Assembly: GCF_017601095.1 (NCBI RefSeq)
Contig: NZ_JAGFUX010000003.1
Span: 62,001-126,000, forward strand
Reading direction: 5' to 3'
Source of the DNA: Streptococcus suis
GTDB lineage: Bacteria; Bacillota; Bacilli; Lactobacillales; Streptococcaceae
Length of the DNA stretch: 64,000 nt
Shown here: piece by piece, positions 56,962 through 64,000 of the stretch
Layout of the letters: each line of letters begins with the position of its first letter
Numbering within the stretch: position 1 is the first letter of the stretch
Made by a program: the position numbers and the translations under genes
The notes under the pieces: model-generated
What the model was told of the DNA's origin: nothing
Database searches by the model: none
What the model saw: only the letters and a program-made list of their open reading frames with translations

Positions 56962-57807
56962 TTAGATTTCATAGCCCATCAAGAGACCACCTTCTTCTGC
57001 ATAGAAAGAGCATAGTCCCGAAGTTGCCACTTCTTCAACGATGGCATTTGGATAGTTTTCTTTGACCAAATCAGAAAATTGTTGAAAGAACTTGTCATTA
57101 TTGCGGTGAGCCATGATGATGCGTCCACCCTTATAGCCTGCTTTTTTCATTTCTTCAAAGGCTGCTGTCACAGATTTCTTATGACCACGCGCCTTTTGGA
57201 GCAATTCCAACTTGCCTTCGCTGCTGGCTTCACCGACCATACGGATGTTCAGTAAACCAACTACAGTTCCCACTAGCTTGCTCAGGCGACCGTTTTTGAC
57301 TAGATTATCAACCTTGGCAAGGACAAAGAGTAATTTGCTATTTTCTTGGTAGGTGGTGATGGCTGAAACGACCTCTTCAAACTCCAATCCTGAGCTAATC
57401 AAACGATTAATCTCTGTAACCAGCAAGTCCATCTCCCCTCCGGCTGAAAGGCTATCAATCAAATGAATCTTGGCATCTGGATGCTCTTCCAAATACATGT
57501 CGCGTGCTACTCTGGCACTATTAAAACTGCCAGACAAGGTCCCTGTCAAGGTCACCACGATAATCTGATCTGCCCCTTCAAAGGCTGCTTGGTAGGCTTG
57601 AGGACTCGGACAAGCTGAACCAGCTGCCTCAGACGAAGCGTACATAACCTCCATCATCTTGTCGATATCCAAGTCTGCCTGGTCAACGAAGGTCTCTGCC
57701 CCAATTTGGACGGTCAAGGGAACACTAATAAATTCTGCGTTTGGCGCCAACTGATCCAGTTGACGGTAATCACAACCAGAGTCTGCAACAATTTTCCATT
57801 TTTTCAT
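56962..57807 (-). CDS. DegV family fatty acid-binding protein (FakB-like)
   Basis: 281 residues. VADSGCDYRQLDQLAP, ACPSPQAYQAAFEGADQIIVVT and TGTLSGSFNSARVA are DegV hallmarks. Members hold a fatty acid for FakA, the kinase that lets Gram-positive bacteria use host fatty acids. The kinase gene is not in this window. Confidence 0.93.
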   Translation of the reverse strand: MKKWKIVADSGCDYRQLDQLAPNAEFISVPLTVQIGAETFVDQADLDIDKMMEVMYASSEAAGSACPSPQAYQAAFEGADQIIVVTLTGTLSGSFNSARVARDMYLEEHPDAKIHLIDSLSAGGEMDLLVTEINRLISSGLEFEEVVSAITTYQENSKLLFVLAKVDNLVKNGRLSKLVGTVVGLLNIRMVGEASSEGKLELLQKARGHKKSVTAAFEEMKKAGYKGGRIIMAHRNNDKFFQQFSDLVKENYPNAIVEEVATSGLCSFYAEEGGLLMGYEI

Positions 57808-57847
57808 GATTTTTCCTTACATTCTTACTTTCTTCAACGATTTTTAT

Positions 57848-57920
57848 TTGACAAGCAAAGTATCTTTCCTTACAATTATATCATGAATGGAGACCATCTG
57901 AAAGCATTTACTTTCAGATG
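57848..57920 (+). promoter_or_regulatory. Promoter and 10-bp inverted repeat upstream of the TetR-like gene
   Basis: TTGACA (57848-57853), 17-base spacer, TACAAT (57871-57876). Past the start site lies CATCTGAAAG-CATTTA-CTTTCAGATG (57895-57920), a perfect inverted repeat just before AAGGAGG. It may be an operator for the regulator itself or a hairpin in the leader. Confidence 0.8.
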
Positions 57921-57937
57921 TCACAAGGAGGATCCTT

Positions 57938-58342
57938 ATGTCAGAGCGTAAGATTTCGCCACGGTCATTAAAAAACTTGACCAAGGCCAACCAGGAGATG
58001 AATCAGTTGACACGAGAGTCGATTGAAACTGCCCTACTCTTTTTAATGGAAAAAAAAGACTTAAAACAGATTTCCATTTCTGAATTGGTGAAAAAAGCTG
58101 GCGTATCTCGCAATGCCTTCTACCGCAATTACAAGTCCAAGGAAGAAATCCTTGAGGTATACTATGAACGAACTTCCAGTAACCTTAAAAAGAAATGGCA
58201 TGATTTGCAAGATAAGGTTCAAAAAGAGGGCGTCAAGCAAAGCTTTGCAGATTTTGTCCAAGAACAAAAACGCAAGGCAGAGCAAAGCAAAACCCTATCC
58301 AACGTCAGTCAATGGATCAAAGAAAAAACAAAACGGGATTAA
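57938..58342 (+). CDS. Short TetR-like regulator
   Basis: 134 residues. A TetR helix-turn-helix (ISISELVKKAGVSRNAFYRNYKSKEEIL) lies at about 45-72, preceded by a basic N-terminal tail. TetR proteins are normally about 190 residues; this one has only a short, highly charged helix after the DNA-binding part and lacks a ligand pocket. It ends naturally in a terminator, so it is not an obvious truncation. Divergent from degV. Confidence 0.85.
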   Translation: MSERKISPRSLKNLTKANQEMNQLTRESIETALLFLMEKKDLKQISISELVKKAGVSRNAFYRNYKSKEEILEVYYERTSSNLKKKWHDLQDKVQKEGVKQSFADFVQEQKRKAEQSKTLSNVSQWIKEKTKRD

Positions 58343-58360
58343 AAGTCCCGTTTTTTGCTT
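58329..58360. terminator. Terminator between the TetR-like gene and proC
   Basis: AAAACGGGA-TTAAAAG-TCCCGTTTT with T runs on the plus strand. It includes the TetR stop codon. Confidence 0.8.
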
Positions 58361-58365
58361 GCTTT

Positions 58366-59151
58366 CTATTTTTCGCCTAATTTTCTAGTCTTTTTGAGGG
58401 CGGCGGCGACTGCCTTGATGATGGCGTAGCGGAAGCCTTCTTTTTCAAGAGCCACCACGCCTGCAATGGTCGAGCCTCCTGGCGAGGTCACTTCCTGTCG
58501 GAGCTGGGCTGGGTGTTTGTCGCTGTTCAAGACCATCTGAGCAGTTCCAGCAAGGGTCTGAGCCGCCAAAACCTTGGCATCTTGAGCCGTCAGCCCATTT
58601 TGCACACCGGCATCGGTCAAAGCCTCAATCATCTGATAGACAAAGGCCGGGCCGCAGCCTGCGATAGCCGTTGCTGCGTCGATCAGGCTCTCTGGCACCT
58701 GCTGGACCTTGCCTGATTTTTCTAGGATTTGTTCCAATAGCGGAGCGAGATTTTGATTGACCAGGCTATAGGTTGTCATGCCTTGGCCAATAGCGACCGG
58801 TGTATTGGGCATGATCCGAATGAGGTTATCTGCCGACACAAATGCTGCCAGGCTGTCAAGGGTCACACCCGCTGCCATAGAAATCCAGATAGCTGACGGA
58901 TTCTGGCTAATCTGGTCCTGTAAGCCAGACAAGACTGACTGAAGCAGGTGAGGCTTGACCCCAAGGAAAATGACCTCGGCCTGCTCTGCTATTTCCCCAT
59001 TAGACAAGAGCTGACCGCCCAGCTGAGCTTGTAGAGCCTGGGCTTTTGCTGGGTTGTGGTTGCTGAGGAGGAGCTGGGTATCTGGCTGCTGACTGACTGC
59101 ATGAGCCAATGCCGCTCCCATGTTACCCAGTCCGATAAATCCAATCTTCAT
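58366..59151 (-). CDS. proC: Pyrroline-5-carboxylate reductase
   Basis: 261 residues. The Rossmann loop GFIGLGNMGAALAHAV and the C-terminal signature QEVTSPGGSTIAGVVALEKEG are intact. Last step of proline synthesis. Ten bases separate it from proA. Confidence 0.97.
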   Translation of the reverse strand: MKIGFIGLGNMGAALAHAVSQQPDTQLLLSNHNPAKAQALQAQLGGQLLSNGEIAEQAEVIFLGVKPHLLQSVLSGLQDQISQNPSAIWISMAAGVTLDSLAAFVSADNLIRIMPNTPVAIGQGMTTYSLVNQNLAPLLEQILEKSGKVQQVPESLIDAATAIAGCGPAFVYQMIEALTDAGVQNGLTAQDAKVLAAQTLAGTAQMVLNSDKHPAQLRQEVTSPGGSTIAGVVALEKEGFRYAIIKAVAAALKKTRKLGEK

Positions 59152-59160
59152 CTTGTCCTC

Positions 59161-60399
59161 CTAACGAATATGGCCGTCGCCTGTGATGATGTACTTGTAG
59201 GTGGTCATCTCACGCAAGCCCATTGGACCACGGGCGTGCATCTTCTGGGTCGAAATGCCTAACTCGCAGCCCAGACCGAATTCGCCACCGTCTGTGAACC
59301 GAGTCGAGGCATTGACATAGACTGCCGCCGAGTCTACGTAGAGCGTAAAGAGGTCTGCCGTCTGGCTGTTTTCCGTCACAATGGCCTCGCTATGTCCAGT
59401 CGAGTGTTGTGCGATGTGGCTGATAGCTTCTTCCACACTTGAAACGACTTTGACAGCCAAGATAAAGTCCAGAAATTCTGTATCAAAATCTTGATCGCTT
59501 GCTGGTGTGGATTGGTTGAGAAGAGCCTGAGCCTTCTCGTCAGCCCGCAATTCTACCTGACCAGAAAGAGCTTCCTCAAGACGAGGTAGGAATAGGCTGG
59601 CAATTTCTTCATGAACCAATAAAACTTCAGCCGCATTACATGCTGAGGGACGATTAACTTTTGCATTGACGGCAATTTGTAAAGCCTTATCCAAGTCTGC
59701 ATCCTTATCTACATAGACATGACAGATTCCTGTACCTGTTTCAATAACAGGAACTGTCGCATTTTCAACAACAGCTTGAATGAGCCCTGCGCCACCACGA
59801 GGTACCAGCAGGTCAATCTTGCCTTTGGCAGTCATCAATTCGGTCGCAGAGGCTCGGCTGGTATCTTGGACCAGTTCGATAACCTTGGGTGACAAGCCGA
59901 CCTCTTCCAGACCAGCTTTTAAAGCTGAAACAATGGCCTGAGAAGAATGGAAGGCATCCTTACCACCACGCATAATGACTGCATTTCCGCTCTTGATGGC
60001 CAATCCTGCAACGTCGGATGTCACATTTGGACGGCTTTCGTAAATCATTCCTACCAAGCCAAAGGGAATAGACTTCTTACTAATCTTCAACCCATCTGCC
60101 CGAGTGGATTCTTCCAAGGTCAAACCAACAGGATCTGGCAAGGTTATCAGGGCACGAAGACCCTCAGCCATAGCTTCAATCCGCTCTGCTGTCAGGAGCA
60201 ATCTGTCCTGCATGACTTGGCTAATCTTGCCTTGGGCATTTTCCATGTCAATGGCATTGCCTGCTAAAATTGCCTCAGTCTGAGCAAGCAACTGGTCTGC
60301 CATAGCTGATAGGGCTTGGTTCTTTTGTTCGGTTGTAGCTAGGTTGATAGAGGCCTTATGGGCCAATAAACTGTCTAATAATGCTTGTGTTGTTGTCAT
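59161..60399 (-). CDS. proA: Gamma-glutamyl phosphate reductase
   Basis: 412 residues. [22 protein letters not shown], the catalytic cysteine in [13 protein letters not shown] and [19 protein letters not shown] are family marks. Second step of proline synthesis. Confidence 0.98.
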   Translation of the reverse strand: MTTTQALLDSLLAHKASINLATTEQKNQALSAMADQLLAQTEAILAGNAIDMENAQGKISQVMQDRLLLTAERIEAMAEGLRALITLPDPVGLTLEESTRADGLKISKKSIPFGLVGMIYESRPNVTSDVAGLAIKSGNAVIMRGGKDAFHSSQAIVSALKAGLEEVGLSPKVIELVQDTSRASATELMTAKGKIDLLVPRGGAGLIQAVVENATVPVIETGTGICHVYVDKDADLDKALQIAVNAKVNRPSACNAAEVLLVHEEIASLFLPRLEEALSGQVELRADEKAQALLNQSTPASDQDFDTEFLDFILAVKVVSSVEEAISHIAQHSTGHSEAIVTENSQTADLFTLYVDSAAVYVNASTRFTDGGEFGLGCELGISTQKMHARGPMGLREMTTYKYIITGDGHIR

Positions 60400-60408
60400 A
60401 TCTTTCTC

Positions 60409-61485
60409 CTATAGGCTAACCCAATCATTGCGGTGAATAAACACACCTTCCGCTCTGCCATTTGCCAACCGGTCCTGCAAGTCCCGGGACGAGAGTTTGA
60501 CCCGCCCTTTACCAATCAAGCGGTGGTCTGCCTGACTGTAAACTTCCACAACCTGCCCCACTTCAAAGTCACCTTCGAGGGCTTTTACACCAGCAGCTAA
60601 CAAACTACGGCCTTGGTGCAACATAGCATCAACTGCTCCTTCGTCCACTTCAACCGCCGAGTCTGTCCGAGCGTAGAAAGCCATCCACTGCTTGCGTTGG
60701 TTCATGGCATGGTCGTCCGCTAAAAAGAGGGTGCCACGATTGGCTTGGGTGACTGCTTGTATGAGGGCCGTGTCCTCTTTTGAAGAGCAGATAAAGACTG
60801 GTACGCCTGACTTAGTCGCAATCTGCGCCGCCTGCAATTTGGTGGTCATACCGCCCGTTCCGTTGGACGATCCTGCTCCTGCTGCCATGGCAAACAAGTC
60901 TTCCGTAATTTCCTTAATCTCTGGCAAATGTTTGGCGTTGGGATCACTGTTAGGATTGGCCGTGTAAAGCCCATCCACATCTGTCAAAAGCACCAAGAGG
61001 TCTGCTTTCAAAAGGGAAGCCACTTGGGCAGATAAAGTATCATTGTCCCCTACCTTAATCTCCTCAATGGCAATGGTGTCATTTTCATTGATAATGGGAA
61101 TAGCACGCTGCTTCAGCAAGACCTGCAAGGCCTGAGAAGCATTTTGATAGCGTCTGGCATCCGCAAAATCATCCTGGGTCAGCAAAATCTGAGCCGACAC
61201 AATGCCATCTTTCATCAGGTTTTGCGTGTATTCCTCAATCAACAAGCCCTGACCCACCGCCGCAGAAGCCTGTTTCTCCGCAATCTTAGTCGGTCGCTTG
61301 TCAAAGCCCAATCTCCGAAAACCAGCAGCAATGGACCCCGAAGTCACCAGCACAATCTGGTAGCCCTTCTGATGCAACTGAGCCAACTGATTGGTAATCC
61401 GAGCAATCTTAATTCGATCCAAACTCCCATTTTCTTGGGTCAGGGAGCTGGTTCCTACCTTAAATACAATCGTTTTTTCTGTCAT
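60409..61485 (-). CDS. proB: Glutamate 5-kinase with PUA domain
   Basis: 358 residues from the ATG at 61485. Kinase motifs [46 protein letters not shown] and [20 protein letters not shown]; a C-terminal PUA domain (from about 270) as in the long ProB form, where proline feedback is sensed in the kinase domain. A TTG five codons upstream in frame is possible but has a poorer ribosome site. Confidence 0.97.
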   Translation of the reverse strand: MTEKTIVFKVGTSSLTQENGSLDRIKIARITNQLAQLHQKGYQIVLVTSGSIAAGFRRLGFDKRPTKIAEKQASAAVGQGLLIEEYTQNLMKDGIVSAQILLTQDDFADARRYQNASQALQVLLKQRAIPIINENDTIAIEEIKVGDNDTLSAQVASLLKADLLVLLTDVDGLYTANPNSDPNAKHLPEIKEITEDLFAMAAGAGSSNGTGGMTTKLQAAQIATKSGVPVFICSSKEDTALIQAVTQANRGTLFLADDHAMNQRKQWMAFYARTDSAVEVDEGAVDAMLHQGRSLLAAGVKALEGDFEVGQVVEVYSQADHRLIGKGRVKLSSRDLQDRLANGRAEGVFIHRNDWVSL

Positions 61486-61735
61486 AGTAATCTCTTTCAA
61501 ATGAATGGAAATATAGTCTCTCTATTAGCTTTTAGGACTAGCTCCAAGAATATGGGAGATAGGTGGAACTAGAAGGCTGTTCGTGTCAAAAGTCGTTTGT
61601 CATATTAGGTTACGACAAAGCGAGTTCTCTAATGATGACATTATTTCCAGTTGGAAACAAGGATTCGACGATTCCTAATACGTCGAAATATAAAAAGACA
61701 AACTGAATGACTATATTTGGAAAATTATACCATAT
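61486..61735 (-). promoter_or_regulatory. Long structured leader and promoter of proBAC
   Basis: A TATAAT box at 61729-61724 gives a leader of about 230 nt before the ProB ATG. On the minus strand four stems can be drawn: TTCGACG/CGTCGAA (61687-61664), TTTCCA/TGGAAA (61657-61644), TTTGTC/GACAAA (61619-61596) and the 9-bp CTAGTTCCA/TGGAGCTAG (61572-61538). There is no T-box sequence (no AGGGTGG-like motif) and no terminator hairpin. The function is unknown; length and stems suggest RNA-level control. Confidence 0.55.
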
Positions 61736-61904
61736 TTTTACCCTAAAGAAAATGAATGTCAACTGTTACCACCTCTTCTGCGACTGACCTAGCCATGTCT
61801 TCCCAAATAGATAGAAAAGAACTGGGAATACCCAGTTCTTCTTAACGTACTAGTCTTTCCTTTAGAAAATTTTACCAGTCCTAATAACCTTCCCCTTCAT
61901 TTCA
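61736..61904. terminator. Intergenic region with dinG terminator
   Basis: AAGAACTGGG-AATA-CCCAGTTCTT (61817-61840) is a strong hairpin; the minus strand continues into TTTTC, which would stop dinG transcripts. The rest shows nothing else. Confidence 0.75.
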
Positions 61905-64000
61905 CTACTCATCAAAGAATTGTTGGACAGTTGAAGTAATCTGATCCAATGAAGCCTCGGTAACCAGATAATCTTGAGCCAAGAATCTCGTCACCTGTTT
62001 GCCATACCGTTTGGTTTGCAGGCGATTATCTAAAACAAAGACCTGAGACAGTTGACTCGGACGACGATTGGTCCGTCCAATAGCCTGCTTGAGCTTCATC
62101 ATCATCATAGGCAAGCTAAAATCATAAAAGGGATGCTTGCCTTCCTGACGCAAACGCTGATTGATTTTCATGACAAAACGGTCGCGAGGATTTTCAAACG
62201 GAAGCCGACTGATGACCAAGACAAGTTGATCTAGGTTAGCAAAGTCAACACCTTCCCAGAAGAGGCCGCTCCCTAAAAGCAGAACAGTCTCCCCTTTTTC
62301 AAATCGCCGCTTGAGATGATCTGCTTGCCCATGTTTATATTGGGCAAGATGAGAAATCTCTTCCAACTCCAAAAGATCAGAAACAGCCAACAAGAGTGCT
62401 CGAGAGGTAAAGAGCACTAAAATTGGTTGCTGACCTGCCAATAATTTCTCCAATTGCCGCACCAAGAAATGGGCATGCTCCTCCAGACCCAAACCAATCA
62501 CATCCGGCAAATCCTTGATGAGAACCAGTTCTTGATTGTCTTGAAAAGCGGATTCCAAATAGTCGCTAGTCGCATGTTGAAAGCCCAGCAAGTCAGCCAA
62601 ACTCACCTGCTTGCTAATCTCTAAAGTCGCACTGATACAGAAAATCTTCGGACTCGGAATCAAACGTGCCAACTGCAACAATTCCTCTCTACTCGCCCGC
62701 AAATGTGCAATACGTTTCTCGTTCTGGAAATGATCTTCCAACCAAAAATAGGAATAAAAGGCTAGCATCCTTTCCAAATCCAGCAGATCTACATCAGCCA
62801 GTTCCAAACAATTTTGATGCAATTGTTCTAATCTCTCTCTGACAATTTCCCGCTGTCCAGTCGAGCGAAAATCCGTCAAGAGACTATTCAGTTCAAATAA
62901 AGTACTTTCATACAAACGACGTCTCAATAGAGAATCAGCTCGGTCCTTCTTACTCTGTAAGGATTGAATCAAACTGGTCAAATCAATGGTCTGACTTGCC
63001 AACTCTTCTGCTGCTAGCAAGATTTTTTGCGCTTCATCGATGACAAGGATATCTGCCTGCATCAAGGGATCCTGGTCTTTCAAATGACTCAAATAGTAAG
63101 CATGGTTGGTTAACAAGAGTCGACTGGCAGCCGCTTCTTCTTGAACTGCTTGCCAAAAATCCCAGCCCTGAAACAGGCTCTCTTTGTCCAACTTACCATC
63201 ATGTTTGATTTCATCAAAGTAAGCCTGATAGCGGTATTTCTGCTTTAACTCATCCAGATCCCCTGTTTCTGTCTCACACAGCCACACCAAAATTTGCATC
63301 TTAAAGCAATTGAGTAGACGGTTTTCGTCTTCTCGCTGAAGAGTCTTCCAATAGGAATCCAATTTCAAAAAATGACCTGGTGCTTTGAGCGAAGCAATAG
63401 AAAGATTAAACACCTCTCGCAAGAGGCGACCTTCCTTGGCCAAGATCTGTTCTTGTAAGATTTTTGTTGGAACAGTCACTAAAATTTTTTGCTTGCCCTG
63501 ACTGAGCAAGGGCAATAAGTAGCCGAGGGTTTTGCCAATACCTGCCTTTGCCTGGATAAAATGCACCCCTTGGTTACCAGTCAAATGCTGCTCAATTTTT
63601 TCTGCAAAGCGAACTTGATCCTGTCTTGGTTCCATATCCAAGAGACCAATATTAGTCGTAAAGTCCTGAGAAAAACATTTTTCAGCTTGATGCTGCTTTC
63701 TTTTTTTCAATACCAAGCCGTGTACCAACTCTAAGTTAGATGACAGCCCATCTTCCACCTGCTCAAAGAGGTCATCAAGGACCAAACGGGATTCGTAGAG
63801 CAGATGATCCGCCAAAGGCAGCAACTGAACCAAGACCGGACGAGGCAAACTGAGAATCTTCTCTTGGATTCGTATGAGAAGCTGCGCCGTTGCCTGGGCA
63901 TCCGAAATGGCTGTATGGGCCTGGTCCAAGGGCAATTTCAAGGCCTCAGCCAGATAGGTCAAGTTGTATTTTTCAAATTGCGGGAAAAAAAGTTGGCTCA
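61905..64000 (-). CDS. dinG: Exonuclease-helicase DinG family protein (N-terminus outside window)
   Basis: About 698 residues are visible; the frame is open at the right edge. The first visible part is the end of a DnaQ-type 3'-5' exonuclease domain (HTAISDAQATAQLLIRI). Then comes an XPD/DinG-like helicase with Walker A QAKAGIGKTLGYLLPLL, DEAQ-box VIDEAQKILLA, and motifs V-VI GSGLFWEGVDFAN and QAIGRTNRRPSQ. The cysteine cluster for iron-sulphur binding of E. coli DinG is not evident, as in many Firmicutes forms, where the protein acts as a nuclease rather than a helicase. Confidence 0.92.
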   Translation of the reverse strand, partial: SQLFFPQFEKYNLTYLAEALKLPLDQAHTAISDAQATAQLLIRIQEKILSLPRPVLVQLLPLADHLLYESRLVLDDLFEQVEDGLSSNLELVHGLVLKKRKQHQAEKCFSQDFTTNIGLLDMEPRQDQVRFAEKIEQHLTGNQGVHFIQAKAGIGKTLGYLLPLLSQGKQKILVTVPTKILQEQILAKEGRLLREVFNLSIASLKAPGHFLKLDSYWKTLQREDENRLLNCFKMQILVWLCETETGDLDELKQKYRYQAYFDEIKHDGKLDKESLFQGWDFWQAVQEEAAASRLLLTNHAYYLSHLKDQDPLMQADILVIDEAQKILLAAEELASQTIDLTSLIQSLQSKKDRADSLLRRRLYESTLFELNSLLTDFRSTGQREIVRERLEQLHQNCLELADVDLLDLERMLAFYSYFWLEDHFQNEKRIAHLRASREELLQLARLIPSPKIFCISATLEISKQVSLADLLGFQHATSDYLESAFQDNQELVLIKDLPDVIGLGLEEHAHFLVRQLEKLLAGQQPILVLFTSRALLLAVSDLLELEEISHLAQYKHGQADHLKRRFEKGETVLLLGSGLFWEGVDFANLDQLVLVISRLPFENPRDRFVMKINQRLRQEGKHPFYDFSLPMMMMKLKQAIGRTNRRPSQLSQVFVLDNRLQTKRYGKQVTRFLAQDYLVTEASLDQITSTVQQFFDE

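Noticed and set aside
61486..61735. T-box leader for proBAC
   Set aside because: No T-box core sequence and no terminator/antiterminator pair could be found.

Overview
The window looks like a chromosomal segment of a low-GC streptococcus, most likely Streptococcus suis. The strongest sign is the capsule locus: a hemolysin III gene, a DUF1836 gene and yaaA (the orfZ-orfY-orfX flank known from S. suis) lead into cpsA-cpsB-cpsC-cpsD-cpsE. Promoters are sigma-A type, ribosome binding sites are strong AGGAGG types, and housekeeping genes such as eno, gyrB, ezrA, rodA, rplS and asnS are typical of the genus. Most genes are on the minus strand.

Layout. 1-1300: a RelB/RelE-type toxin-antitoxin pair cut by the window edge, a compact small RNA with its own promoter and terminator that folds on paper like a tRNA cloverleaf, and a decayed IS3-family fragment. 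1292-21957: mostly core genes: eno, a YueI-type protein, glycerate kinase, serB, ezrA, gyrB, a DJ-1/PfpI protein, rodA and rpmE (type B), with an integrase tail beside rpmE. A tightly overlapped set follows: DHH phosphodiesterase, ApbE flavin transferase and a 51-aa peptide carrying an ApbE-type acceptor motif. Next come flavodoxin, chorismate mutase, a fluoride-type CLC antiporter, tRNA-Arg(CCU), rplS with a leader, whiA-yvcK-rapZ, ridA and a PH-domain protein. 21967-27607: a MATE transporter, the DUF5590-aspC-asnS operon, and a MarR regulator beside an FMN reductase with a clear palindromic operator.

27800-32120: an envelope cluster. Two membrane proteins share an N-terminal cytoplasmic motif, one of them resembling TcaA; a VanY/LdcB-type carboxypeptidase lipoprotein is translationally coupled to them. 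Next to it is a surface protein with three exact-period Ltp repeats, the family that includes phage superinfection-exclusion lipoproteins.

32275-48272: capsule biosynthesis, read right to left. It holds regulation and chain-length control (cpsA-D), the initiating sugar-phosphate transferase (cpsE), glf for UDP-galactofuranose, five glycosyltransferases, wzy polymerase, wzx flippase and an acetyltransferase. It ends in a separately promoted gene in which an XRE helix-turn-helix domain is fused to UDP-glucose dehydrogenase; a palindrome overlaps its promoter.

48372-64000: yaaA, orfY, hemolysin III, a MocR-type regulator lacking the usual PLP lysine, a 1730-aa LPXTG-anchored family-20 hexosaminidase, degV, a short TetR-like regulator with a perfect inverted repeat in its leader, proB-proA-proC with a long structured leader, and dinG, which runs off the right edge.

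All functional calls come from reading motifs by eye. No database search was run.
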